A DNA stretch of 64,000 nucleotides from an uncultured Roseobacter sp. GTDB lineage: Bacteria > Pseudomonadota > Alphaproteobacteria > Rhodobacterales > Rhodobacteraceae. The position numbers were made by a program, and so were the translations under genes. Location of the stretch: NCBI RefSeq assembly GCF_947495025.1, contig NZ_CANLXG010000001.1, forward strand, positions 1,364,001-1,428,000. The letters run 5' to 3'. Positions 50,119 to 58,989 of this stretch are shown here, one piece after another. Numbering within the stretch: position 1 is the first letter of the stretch; each line of letters begins with the position of its first letter. The notes beneath the pieces are model-generated. The model ran no database searches, was not told the DNA's origin, and was given only the letters and a program-made list of their open reading frames with translations.

Positions 50119-51351
50119 TCAGTGTCCGGTAAATACCAGTGTCTGAAGCGGCAACAGAATAGACTGAATGCGCAGCCCCGCAGCATGCACGACACCAACC
50201 GTATCCACGACGTGCATGAATATCCAGCTGCCCAGTCCCAGTTCCGGATCATCCAGCCTGTCATGGTTGTTGGTATAGGCGGTTGCAACACAGCGGCTGC
50301 CCGGTGGGATATCATCTGTCTGCCCGGCATAAATGGGTTCCATAAAGGCCGTGATGGTTCCCGGCGCGCCCTGAAACTGTGCATCAGCCAGCCTGTCCGA
50401 GGGTCGGATCTGGCCTGCGGCGATGACGTCCTGAACATCTGTTATAACCATGGGAATAACCGTAAAGGGCTTGGATACGCACATGATTTCGGCCACGCCA
50501 CCCGGTTTGATCACCTGTGCGGAAATCTGCGGGAATCCGGCTTGGAACCGTCCTTCGCCCGCACCCTGAGGCACAAGAATACCGGCCGGACGCAGGACCG
50601 GGCTGACGATATCGCCGCGTCGCAGGGTAAACTGTTCGATGCGCCCGGCGGTACCGGCGTAAATGGTCAGCTTGGCGATCTCGACTTCCGCCTGCTCCAG
50701 TGCGGCCTCGGCCACAGCGCGCTGCGCGGGCAGCAGGACAGTGATGTTTGCATCCACCGCTGCAACACCTGCCTCGGCAGCATCCAGAGCGCCCTGTCGC
50801 GCATCCAGCTCATTCTCGAGGCTCTGCACCTCCTGCGCTGAAACGGCTGTCGACCCGCGCTCCTGCAGCGTGCGCCGGCGCTCCAGGTCCTCAAAGGTCT
50901 GACGATAGTTGGCGCGGGCCTGATCCAGTGTGGCGATCGCCACAGCCCGGTCCGACTGCGCCAGTGTCAGAGCCGCTTCGATCTCATCAATCTGGCGCAA
51001 GGCCGTCTCGCGCGCGGCCTCCTGGCGGCTGCTGTCCATCCGGAAAATCGGATCACCGGCCTCGACCGTCTGGTTGTTCTCAACAAAGACATCCTCGACC
51101 CGGCCGCCGGCCTCAGAAAGTATGGTCACCGTCCGGAAAAACGACGCCACACTGGACGTGGTCGGGTGATAGTAAAAGACGATTGTAATCAGACTGATGG
51201 TCAGCATTGCGCAGAGCGTGATACCCCAGCGCAACTCGTACCACACCGTGAAAAAGTTGATCTGATCACCCCAGCGTTTTCCCTGAAACTGGCGGCGCAG
51301 CAGATAGTCCGGAAGGATCGTGACCAGCGAGCAGATCATCAGCTCCAGCAT
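50119..51351 (-). CDS. HlyD/EmrA-type membrane-fusion protein
   Basis: 410-residue periplasmic adaptor. The N-terminus is hydrophobic with a membrane helix at about 43-63 (TLCAMLTISLITIVFYYHP). The biotinyl-lipoyl half is VTILSEAGGRVEDVFVENNQ, a long a-hairpin coiled coil spans about 110-215, and the second lipoyl half has TIYAGTAGRIEQFTLRRGDI. No exporter or outer-membrane channel lies next to it. It follows the small membrane gene by one base. Confidence 0.88.
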   Translation of the reverse strand: MLELMICSLVTILPDYLLRRQFQGKRWGDQINFFTVWYELRWGITLCAMLTISLITIVFYYHPTTSSVASFFRTVTILSEAGGRVEDVFVENNQTVEAGDPIFRMDSSRQEAARETALRQIDEIEAALTLAQSDRAVAIATLDQARANYRQTFEDLERRRTLQERGSTAVSAQEVQSLENELDARQGALDAAEAGVAAVDANITVLLPAQRAVAEAALEQAEVEIAKLTIYAGTAGRIEQFTLRRGDIVSPVLRPAGILVPQGAGEGRFQAGFPQISAQVIKPGGVAEIMCVSKPFTVIPMVITDVQDVIAAGQIRPSDRLADAQFQGAPGTITAFMEPIYAGQTDDIPPGSRCVATAYTNNHDRLDDPELGLGSWIFMHVVDTVGVVHAAGLRIQSILLPLQTLVFTGH

Positions 51352-51352
51352 C

Positions 51353-51703
51353 TCAGCGCTCCCTGCTCACAAGGTTCTGCAGCGACTGCGCCATCGAATT
51401 CAGCGGGCCGGCCAGATCCGGCGGCCTGAAAGCCGCGAGCACCAGAGCCCCGACCCAGAAGAGGTTGTTGTGCGTAAAGAGCGCCAGCATGCAGAGGATG
51501 GAAATCAGCTGTAGCTGCGCAGAGTTGCTTTTGTGCGCCATGCGTTCCGGCAACGCGTGCAGCGTAAAGTAGGCAACGCCGAGCAGCAGAATGAGACCCA
51601 GAACGAAAAACACCATGATCGTAAAAAGCCCGTCACCGCCATCTGCGGATGCAAACCAGTGCGGCAGGTGATGCGGAGCCTGCGGGTGAATATTTTCGGA
51701 CAT
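51353..51703 (-). CDS. Small membrane protein paired with HlyD-type adaptor
   Basis: 116 residues from MSENIHPQAPHHLPHW (GAGG 8 bases before). A His/Pro-rich N-terminus is followed by two hydrophobic helices (GLFTIMVFFVLGLILLLGVA and QLQLISILCMLALF). The layout LHALPERMAHKSNS between helices recalls the DUF3302 proteins YiaW/YibI, which pair with HlyD-like YiaV/YibH in E. coli. That match is by eye. Confidence 0.75.
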   Translation of the reverse strand: MSENIHPQAPHHLPHWFASADGGDGLFTIMVFFVLGLILLLGVAYFTLHALPERMAHKSNSAQLQLISILCMLALFTHNNLFWVGALVLAAFRPPDLAGPLNSMAQSLQNLVSRER

Positions 51704-51788
51704 GATCGACCTCAAAATGCCTTGATGAACGTCGGCACGCTACATGGGTTTGCGCTACCTCGCTACGGTTAAATCGCCCGGGACGGGA

Positions 51789-52751
51789 TCAGTCGATGCG
51801 AACAACCACTTTGCCGGTCGCTTTGCGGGTGCGCAGCAGATCGAGCGCTTCGTTCGCCTGATCAAGCGGCAGGACGTTGCTGACGTGCGGGTGGATTTTC
51901 CCCTGTACATACCAGTCCGTCAGAACCCGGAAACTGTCGGTCAGCACTCTGGGGTTCACGCGGGTATAACCACCCCAGTAGAACCCGATCACAGTAAGGT
52001 TTTTGACCAGCAGATGGTTTGCAGGGATCTGCGGCACCTCACCACTGGCAAACCCCAGCGGGATCAGGCGCGCCTCAGGCCGGCAGGCACGCAGGGCGGC
52101 TTTGAACTGGTCGCCGCCAATCGGGTCATACACCACATCCGCACCACCAAGCCCTTTAACGATTTCGCGGATATCATCCGTTTCGGAATCGATCAGATGA
52201 TCCGCACCTGCGGCTTTCGCAACCGCCAGCTTTTCCGGCCCGCGCGCAACTGCGATCACTTCGGCGCCCATAAGCCTGCCAAGTTCGACAGCAGTCAGCC
52301 CCACGCCGCCGGAGGCGCCAAGCACCAGGAGGCGCTCACCCTTTTTCAGGTGTGCTTTATAGTCAAGCGCCACGTGGCTCGTGCCATAGGCTATCAGAAA
52401 AGCCGCCGCGTGTTCATCGGACATTTCATCCGGCACCGGCACGCAGACGCTGGCCGGTATCGCGGCATAATCCGCCAGCGCATCAAACCCGCAATAGGCG
52501 GCGACCCGTTGCCCGACGGCAAGGCCTGACACGTCTTCACCGACAGCGGTCACCGTTCCGCAGAGCTCCATTCCAAGTGTAAAGGGCACCTTGGGCCTTT
52601 CCTGATAAGTCCCCTTGATGATCAGCAGATCACCGAAGTTGAGCCCGCAGGTATGCACTCTGACAACGACCTGCCCCGGTCCGGCATCCGGGACGGGAAT
52701 GTCCTGCATGCTCAGAGGCTGTCCGAGTTCTGTCACCTGCATCGCACGCAT
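51789..52751 (-). CDS. NADPH:quinone oxidoreductase family protein (MDR, zinc-free)
   Basis: 320-residue medium-chain reductase from MRAMQVTELGQPLSMQDIPV. GroES-like N-terminal domain with GLNFGDLLIIKGTYQERP, then Rossmann motif VLGASGGVGLTAVELGRLMG. No zinc-ligand cysteine set, as in quinone oxidoreductase/crotonyl-type MDRs. Substrate not evident. A longer in-frame start exists but lacks homology-like sequence. Confidence 0.92.
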   Translation of the reverse strand: MRAMQVTELGQPLSMQDIPVPDAGPGQVVVRVHTCGLNFGDLLIIKGTYQERPKVPFTLGMELCGTVTAVGEDVSGLAVGQRVAAYCGFDALADYAAIPASVCVPVPDEMSDEHAAAFLIAYGTSHVALDYKAHLKKGERLLVLGASGGVGLTAVELGRLMGAEVIAVARGPEKLAVAKAAGADHLIDSETDDIREIVKGLGGADVVYDPIGGDQFKAALRACRPEARLIPLGFASGEVPQIPANHLLVKNLTVIGFYWGGYTRVNPRVLTDSFRVLTDWYVQGKIHPHVSNVLPLDQANEALDLLRTRKATGKVVVRID

Positions 52752-52918
52752 TACGTATCTCCGTTCCTGGATTGTCCGTCCGATGTGGCCTGTTTGGCAC
52801 GACAAGTGCAAGAGGCGGTTTGCCGGACAGACGGCACCGGCGCGAAAAACGGGCATTGGCCTGCGCCGCGGATGATGGCAGGTTCTGCGCCAGCGCTGCA
52901 GCCCGGGGCAAGATCACG

Positions 52919-53581
52919 ATGTGGACCAGATATGCCATATACTACACTCCGCCATCGGGGCCATTTGCCCATGCCGGGGCACGCTGGCTGGGCTGGGACG
53001 TTTCATGCGGAAAACCTTTGACCGCGGTGGCCGGAGAAGCATCTGAAAAACCGCGAAAATACGGTTTTCACGGCACGGTAAAACCACCCTTCGCACTCGC
53101 TGAGGGTATGTCGGCGCAGACGCTGGAAGAAGAAGCCCGCGCCTTATGTGCAGGGCTTCGGCCGGTGACGCTGGAGGGTCTGCAGATTTCAGCGCTCGGG
53201 CGGTTTCTGGCCTTTACGCCACAGGGCGATACAGCGCGGCTTGCTTCCCTTGCCGCAGAAATGGTGCGGGGTCTCGATGCCTGGCGCCGCCCGCCGACCG
53301 ACGCAGAACTGGCACGTCGCAGAAAACCCGGCATGACAGATTTGCACGAAGAGAACCTGAAAAAGTGGGGGTATCCATACGTTATGGACGCCTTCCGGTT
53401 TCATATGACGCTGACCGGGCCACTCGGGAACGATGCGCGTGTCGCAACCCAGAGCCTCGCCAGCACGCATTTCGCAGGCTGCGTGCCGAAACCATTCGAA
53501 ATCACATCGCTTACACTCTGCGGCGAACGCGCAGACGGTCATTTTCAGGAACTGGCACGTCTGCCGCTGGGCGCGGCCTGA
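52919..53581 (+). CDS. DUF1045 family protein (2H phosphoesterase-like)
   Basis: 220 residues starting MWTRYAIYYTPPSGPFAHAG. Two His motifs are visible: YGFHGTVKPPF and RFHMTLTGPLG (HxT/S pattern), as in the 2H phosphoesterase superfamily. DUF1045 genes usually accompany phosphonate (phn) genes; none are nearby here. Ends a few bases before a convergent small gene. Confidence 0.87.
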   Translation: MWTRYAIYYTPPSGPFAHAGARWLGWDVSCGKPLTAVAGEASEKPRKYGFHGTVKPPFALAEGMSAQTLEEEARALCAGLRPVTLEGLQISALGRFLAFTPQGDTARLASLAAEMVRGLDAWRRPPTDAELARRRKPGMTDLHEENLKKWGYPYVMDAFRFHMTLTGPLGNDARVATQSLASTHFAGCVPKPFEITSLTLCGERADGHFQELARLPLGAA

Positions 53582-53788
53582 TCAGATAAAGCCAATATGT
53601 TGCAGCGCTTTGCGGGCATTGTTCTGCTCTTCCGGTGTGCCGGACAAAAGGGCCGCATTCAGTTCACAGACCATAGAACTCAGAGACCGTTCCTTTACGC
53701 ACCGGGTCACAAACGCCGCTACATCGCCGTTCTCAAGGTCGAGGATGTTTTTCGCGCAATATTTCTCAGAAATGATCTCTTGTTCCAT
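53582..53788 (-). CDS. Small conserved hypothetical protein
   Basis: 68 residues, acidic and helical: MEQEIISEKYCAKNILDLEN, then DVAAFVTRCVKERSLSSMVC and a C-terminal ALQHIGFI. No domain recognised. Its codon use and compact layout look genuine, but evidence is limited to reading frame and a GGAG-like site upstream. Confidence 0.55.
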   Translation of the reverse strand: MEQEIISEKYCAKNILDLENGDVAAFVTRCVKERSLSSMVCELNAALLSGTPEEQNNARKALQHIGFI

Positions 53789-53917
53789 GCTGACCCGGCT
53801 CCGCTGTGATTCCCCGGCGATGGTACCGGGGCGCTCTTTGTCGTGTCACCGATTCTCTGATCATTGTGGATAAACCGGCACATCCGGCACGGTTTACCGG
53901 CGCATCCTGTGGACAGA

Positions 53918-56900
53918 TCAGAGGTCGAGCAGAAGTGTGCCGTTTTTTTCGGCAGCACGGGACTGGCACAGGATAATACTCTGCTCGCGCTGTGCCTTTG
54001 AGAGGACAAAATCGCGGTGTTCGACATCACCGCCCAAAAGACCGCACCTGCAGACACCGCAAAGCCCGTCCGCGCATTTGAGATCAACCGGAACCCCTGC
54101 ATCAATCAGAACCTGCGCTGCAGATGCTTCGGGCGGCACATCAAGAACGCGCCCGTCGCGCAGCTGCAGGTGAAACGGGTGATTTTCGTACTCCGGCGTG
54201 TCGGGTACCGTGAAATACTCGATATGACAGGCTTCCTCGGGCACGCCGGCCTTTTGTGCGGCTTCCACAACGGCGCTCATGTAGCTGTCTGGTCCGCAGG
54301 TATAGACGTGCGTGCCGGGTGCGGCAGCGGCAAAAACCGTATCGAGTTCAGCGCGGGTGCCCTGTGCCGAGACATGCAGATGCACACGGTCGGCCCAGTG
54401 CACTGCTGCGAGATCAGATGCAAAGGCAGCGTCGCCTGTGTCACTGACCGAATAGTGCAGCTCAAACTTCTGGCCCCGTGCGGCAAGCTCGTGTGCCATG
54501 GCGATCATCGGGGTGACGCCGATCCCTCCCCCCATCAGAATGTATGCAGTGGCCGCTGGCTCCAGCGGGAAATGATTGGCTGGTTTTGCCACGAAAACAC
54601 GCCGTCCGGGCCGGAAAATGCGGTGCAGCAGAACCGATCCGCCCCTGCCCGTTTCTTCGCGCAGGACGGCGATTTCGTACTGTTTCCTGTCTGCCGGGTC
54701 GCCACAGAGCGAATATTGCCGCAGCTTGTCCGGGCTGATGACGATATCGAGATGCGCACCTGCGGTCCAGGCGGGCAGGTCCGCTCCGTCGGCGGCCTCG
54801 AATGCGTAAAGCGACACGCGGTCCGTCAGCGCCCGGACCTCAGCCAGTTTAACCTCGACCACAGGGCTTTCGCGGTTTGCGGTATAACGGTGGTCCCACG
54901 GTCCGGTGTCACCAGCGGCGCGGCGCGCGCGGTAGTCATCCGCGGAGATCATGTCCTGATAGGCGCGGATGCCCGCCTCGCGGTCCATCGGGAACGGATA
55001 AGGTGCCGGCGGCGGCGCCAGTGGTGCGGGATACACCGCAAGTGTCTGATCCTCGAACCGCAGCTTCAGATCAGGCTGCAGTTCGCGGGCATTCACCGGA
55101 TTGCGCGCCGGGTGGTATCCGCCGTCGTCCGCAAGCTCGATGTCCCACCACCATTTCTTGACCGGGTTCAGCCCGCCCCGTCCCAGCCTGTCATCCAGCC
55201 GCGCCAGCACCGGAGCTGCCGCGGGTATTTTCATTGCCGCCCAGCGGAACGGTTTTTCCGCAAAAAGGCCTTCGAGGTTCCAGGGACAGGTCTTCATACA
55301 GCGCCCGCACATCGAACCGCCCGCCGTGGTGATCCGGTAAGTGGCACATTTCTGACTGTCGGATTTCCAGATCTCATAGCCGTTGAACATCCGTTTGGGC
55401 CCGGCCGTGATCGCACCCGAAGGACATTCCCTGGCACATTTATTGCAGCTCTCACAGAAGCGCTGCAAACCGAAGTCTATCGGCCTGTCATGCGCCATCG
55501 GCATGTCTGTGGTCACGACACCCGATTTCAGTCGCGGTCCCAGAAACGGGTTCAGAATGACCTCACCGATGCGACTGACCTCGCCCAGGCCCGACAGCAA
55601 CAGCAAGGGTGGCTGCAGCACCTCACCGTCCATCACTGTATGCGCTTTGGCCTTGTAGCCCAGGTTGCGGATCTGTCGGGCGATAACGCCCCCCAGAAGC
55701 GAGAACCGCAGGTAGGCGCGCATAGACTGCGCGACACTGATCCAGTCATCTCCGCTTGCGCCCTCCATGGTGTCAAAACCCTGGTCAACGATCATGCTGA
55801 TCGCCTGATCATGAGGCGGGTTGATCGGCTGTCCCGTGGCGTCATGGCTGTACCATGCCCACTCCGGACAGCGCGACAGCCCGGTGGCGTCAATGCCCAG
55901 AAAGTAACAGGCGGCTTTGATATTATCAGCGTTGCGCTGCGCGTCAGAAGGGCGATCACCGTCACCGGACGGGCCGTCCTGCAAAAGCGTGAGCGCCCCC
56001 AGCATCCGGCGCTGCGCCATGGACGGGGCCGCCTTGCGGGCGTAATGGCCCCCCGACGCGCCGTCCTGAACAGCCTTGCCCATATCGCCGAACTGGGCGC
56101 GGGCAAACATATCCGCCCGTTTTGGCACACGCGCGACACGCGCTTCATCGATATAGGTCGTGGGGGCTTCACGGCGTCTGAGCGTCTCAAACGGGTGTGG
56201 CCCGTCGCGGAAATCGCGGTGTGCAAACGGATCGCGGTTTCGCGCGGATCTGGACGTTCCGACACCAAAACGCCATGCCAGACCGCCGGCGTTCTCAAGA
56301 GCCGCTGGCGCCAGAGGCCGGTCATGTCGCAATGGCATGGTTGTGCTTACGCAGGCAACGCCGAACCGGTCGCCGAGGAAAGGGTTGAGCAGCATGCCGT
56401 TCTGCGCCACAGCGAGACCGGCCGCAACGGTCGCCTGGTTCAGATCAATGTCGGTGCTGGTCGCGGTATGGGCCCTGGCGTCCCACCCCAGAAGACGAAT
56501 GTAGCTGGCCAGAACCACCGCAATCTCGGCACTGCGCATCGCCGCCCGCTGTTCCTGTGCATTCTGCAGCCAGTCGGTGCCCGGCTCTCCGGGAGCCGGA
56601 TCGCGCTGCCACTCGCACAGGAATGTCAGAACCGTCGTGTGATCCGTTGCTGTTGTGGCCGGCGCCAGCATACTGTCACGCAGATCTGCGAGGATCACGT
56701 CAATACCAGAGGCAAGTGTTTTGGTCTGCCGGGTCGTCAGCTCACCGGCCAGACGATCAATATCCGGATTGCGCCAGGGATCTTTCAGACGCGCAGATGC
56801 CGGGAGCGGCCCGATCCCAACAACAGAAGCGTCGCAAAAGTACCCGAAGGATTTCAGGTGGTCTGACCGCTCGCCCGGATCATCCGGTATCGTCGCCCGG

Positions 56901-57118
56901 CTGCGGTTGACCAGACCATCGCGCAGCGCGTCCATTGTTGCCTGATAGTCGGCCATCGCATTTACAATCGACTGCGGATCCTGCGGCCTGTGAAAGCTGA
57001 CCGGCGGCATGACCGGAACAGCCTTCAGATCGGGACGGCTGCCGCGGGCACATTTTTCCATGGGATAACTGCCCAGGTGCGGCGCGCGTCCGGCGGCGGA
57101 AAAAAACTTCGGCGACAT
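53918..57118 (-). CDS. Reductive dehalogenase fused to flavin/2Fe-2S oxidoreductase
   Basis: 1066-residue, self-sufficient RdhA of the catabolic (NpRdhA/BhbA) type; removes halogen from organohalides with cobalamin, using NAD(P)H. Domains: vestigial plus functional B12-binding halves (about 1-550), shown by duplicated LNPFLG...STTMPLRHDRP (243-268) and LNPFLG...TTDMPMAHDRP (522-547). Two 4Fe-4S motifs follow: CESCNKCARECP (555-566) and CGRCMKTCPW (604-613). Then a ferredoxin-reductase module with RQYSLCG (about 800) and GGGIGVTPMIA (about 863), and a plant-type 2Fe-2S domain with Cys 1015, 1020, 1023 and 1051. No Tat signal, so cytoplasmic. Start MSPKFFSAAGRAP (57118). Substrate unknown. Confidence 0.92.
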   Translation of the reverse strand: MSPKFFSAAGRAPHLGSYPMEKCARGSRPDLKAVPVMPPVSFHRPQDPQSIVNAMADYQATMDALRDGLVNRSRATIPDDPGERSDHLKSFGYFCDASVVGIGPLPASARLKDPWRNPDIDRLAGELTTRQTKTLASGIDVILADLRDSMLAPATTATDHTTVLTFLCEWQRDPAPGEPGTDWLQNAQEQRAAMRSAEIAVVLASYIRLLGWDARAHTATSTDIDLNQATVAAGLAVAQNGMLLNPFLGDRFGVACVSTTMPLRHDRPLAPAALENAGGLAWRFGVGTSRSARNRDPFAHRDFRDGPHPFETLRRREAPTTYIDEARVARVPKRADMFARAQFGDMGKAVQDGASGGHYARKAAPSMAQRRMLGALTLLQDGPSGDGDRPSDAQRNADNIKAACYFLGIDATGLSRCPEWAWYSHDATGQPINPPHDQAISMIVDQGFDTMEGASGDDWISVAQSMRAYLRFSLLGGVIARQIRNLGYKAKAHTVMDGEVLQPPLLLLSGLGEVSRIGEVILNPFLGPRLKSGVVTTDMPMAHDRPIDFGLQRFCESCNKCARECPSGAITAGPKRMFNGYEIWKSDSQKCATYRITTAGGSMCGRCMKTCPWNLEGLFAEKPFRWAAMKIPAAAPVLARLDDRLGRGGLNPVKKWWWDIELADDGGYHPARNPVNARELQPDLKLRFEDQTLAVYPAPLAPPPAPYPFPMDREAGIRAYQDMISADDYRARRAAGDTGPWDHRYTANRESPVVEVKLAEVRALTDRVSLYAFEAADGADLPAWTAGAHLDIVISPDKLRQYSLCGDPADRKQYEIAVLREETGRGGSVLLHRIFRPGRRVFVAKPANHFPLEPAATAYILMGGGIGVTPMIAMAHELAARGQKFELHYSVSDTGDAAFASDLAAVHWADRVHLHVSAQGTRAELDTVFAAAAPGTHVYTCGPDSYMSAVVEAAQKAGVPEEACHIEYFTVPDTPEYENHPFHLQLRDGRVLDVPPEASAAQVLIDAGVPVDLKCADGLCGVCRCGLLGGDVEHRDFVLSKAQREQSIILCQSRAAEKNGTLLLDL

Positions 57119-57181
57119 GTCTTCAACTTCTTTATGTCCGCAAAATGTCAGCGGACCGGACCGCGGCGCGCGCGCCCGTAC

Positions 57182-57284
57182 ACAGGTAACTGTCACCAAA
57201 TATCACGGGAAATACAATGATCCACGCTGCGGCTGCCCCCCCACATCGCCAGCCTATCAAGCGATTGTGACAGTTCCGCCTGTC
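57182..57284. promoter_or_regulatory. Two ACAG/CTGT inverted repeats upstream of rdh gene
   Basis: The gap between the oxidoreductase stop and the dehalogenase start holds ACAG-GTAA-CTGT (57182-57193) and GACAG-TTCCGC-CTGTC (57269-57284). The arms are short. They could be operator half-sites, or the second could be a weak hairpin after the upstream gene. Confidence 0.3.
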
Positions 57285-57285
57285 C

Positions 57286-58881
57286 TCAGTTATCAGCGAG
57301 CACCAGATCAGATGCCTTTTCACCGATCATGATCGCCGGCGCATTGGTATTGCCGGACACGATTTCCGGCATGATCGAACAATCCGCAACACGCAGACCC
57401 TTTATCCCGTGAACACGCAGGCGTTCGTCGACCACCGAGTCCTCACCAGAGCCCATTTTACAAGTGCCCGTCGGGTGGTAGATCGAGGCAGTGTTGTTGC
57501 GCGCCCAGTCCAGCGTGGCATCATAGTCATCCATATCCAGGCTGGCATGGGGGCGGAACTCCTCGGAGATCTTCGAGGTCAGCGGCGCGTGTCGCGCGAT
57601 TTTACGCGCGATGTTCACGCCGGCAACAACCGTCCGGCAATCCGTTTCCGTGGACAGGTAGTTGGGAATGATTTTCGGGTATTCCCGCGGTCGCGCAGAA
57701 TTCAGCCGGATCTCGCCTTTGCTTTCCGGTCGCAACTGGCACACAGACATTGTGAATGCTGAAAACTTGTCGGCACCTTTGCCCGGGTTTTCAGCCGAAA
57801 GCGGCTGGACGTGGAACTGAATATCGGGCGTTTCCAGGTCGTCACGGGTTTTCAGGAATCCGGTGGCAAGACTGGCCGCCATCGTCATCGGACCGGCGCG
57901 GAACATCAGATATTTCAGGCCGATTTTTGCCTGTCCATACAGACTGGAAACCTCATCGTTCAACGTCGGTTCGTTGCACTTATACACAAGACGCGCCTGC
58001 AGATGGTCCTGCATATTCTTGCCCACGCCAGCGAGTTCTTTCTTTACTTCGATACCGTGTTCCGCAAGCTGTGCGCCCTCGCCGATACCCGAGAGCATCA
58101 GAAGCTGTGGCGAATTGATCGCCCCGCCAGACAGAATGATTTCGCGTCGCGCCGTCACGGTCACAGGATTGCCGGACCGGTCTGTATAGGTGACGCCGGT
58201 GGCGCGGCCCTCACTGATTTCGACTTTGTCCACCTGGGCATGTGTCACGATTTTCAGGTTCGGGCGGCCACGTGCAGGATTGAGGTAGGCAACGGCCGAA
58301 CTGCAACGGCGTCCGTTGCGGGCCGTCAGCTGGAAGAAACCAACGCCTTCCTGATCTGCTCCGTTGTAGTCCGGATTGAACTTATAGCCAGCGGCCTGCG
58401 CTGCAGCGACCCAGGCGTCTGTGATGGGACGCTGGATCCGCATGTTTGAAACTGACAGCGGCCCCTGATCGCCGTGATAATCGTCCGCGCCGCGTTCATT
58501 GTTCTCCGCCCGCTTGAACAGAGGCAGCACATCATCCCAGCCCCAGCCGGCATTCCCCATCTGGCGCCACCGGTCATAATCCTGCGGCTGCCCGCGGACA
58601 TACAGAAGACCATTCAGAGAGGATGAGCCACCCAGAACCTTGCCGCGCGGCCATTCAATGGATCGGCCGTTGAGACCCGGATCGGGTTCGGTTTTGTAGC
58701 ACCAGTCCACTGACGGGTTGTGAATTGTCTTGAAATAACCGACGGGGATGTGAATCCACGGATTCAGATCCCGGCCACCGGCTTCAAGCAGGATAACGCT
58801 GTTCTTCGGGTCTGCGCTCAGCCGGTTGGCCAGCACGCAGCCCGCTGAACCTGCACCAACAACGATAAAATCCGCTTCCAC
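57286..58881 (-). CDS. GMC family FAD-dependent oxidoreductase (choline/alcohol dehydrogenase-like)
   Basis: 531-residue flavoprotein. FAD motif: DFIVVGAGSAGCVLANRLSA; GMC signature 1 PRGKVLGGSSSLNGLLYVRG; signature 2 GGAINSPQLLMLSGIG; C-terminal active site YHPTGTCKMG with the catalytic His and GNTNAPAIMIGEKA. It oxidises an alcohol of unknown identity. I choose GTG 58881: the in-frame ATG at 58896 is followed by GGAGGAG, which is the ribosome site for the GTG. Upstream of rdh on the same strand. Confidence 0.92.
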   Translation of the reverse strand: MEADFIVVGAGSAGCVLANRLSADPKNSVILLEAGGRDLNPWIHIPVGYFKTIHNPSVDWCYKTEPDPGLNGRSIEWPRGKVLGGSSSLNGLLYVRGQPQDYDRWRQMGNAGWGWDDVLPLFKRAENNERGADDYHGDQGPLSVSNMRIQRPITDAWVAAAQAAGYKFNPDYNGADQEGVGFFQLTARNGRRCSSAVAYLNPARGRPNLKIVTHAQVDKVEISEGRATGVTYTDRSGNPVTVTARREIILSGGAINSPQLLMLSGIGEGAQLAEHGIEVKKELAGVGKNMQDHLQARLVYKCNEPTLNDEVSSLYGQAKIGLKYLMFRAGPMTMAASLATGFLKTRDDLETPDIQFHVQPLSAENPGKGADKFSAFTMSVCQLRPESKGEIRLNSARPREYPKIIPNYLSTETDCRTVVAGVNIARKIARHAPLTSKISEEFRPHASLDMDDYDATLDWARNNTASIYHPTGTCKMGSGEDSVVDERLRVHGIKGLRVADCSIMPEIVSGNTNAPAIMIGEKASDLVLADN

Positions 58882-58897
58882 GAGGGTCTCCTCCATG

Positions 58898-58939
58898 TAG
58901 TATGAAAAAAACTCTATGCAGAAACGCAATATCATACTA
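58898..58939. promoter_or_regulatory. Inverted repeat in divergent oxidoreductase / TRAP promoter
   Basis: TAGTATGA (58898-58905) and TCATACTA (58932-58939) are perfect 8-bp inverted repeats, 34 bp centre to centre, about three helical turns. They lie in the AT-rich region between divergent transcription units. Candidate operator, possibly for the IclR regulator at 62405. Confidence 0.45.
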
Positions 58940-58989
58940 GTGTTTTTTGGGACGAAAAGTCTCAATAATCGACGTTCAGGGAGGAACGC

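Noticed and set aside
54017..56866. A 949-codon open frame on the plus strand opposite the dehalogenase gene
   Set aside because: No recognisable domain, Arg/His/Cys-rich composition and a fully supported multidomain gene on the other strand; long antisense frames are expected in GC-rich DNA.
58882..58896. ATG 58896 as start of the GMC oxidoreductase
   Set aside because: The GGAGGAG just after it is ideally placed as the ribosome site for GTG 58881, and family members begin at that point with an acidic residue before DFIVVGAGSAG.
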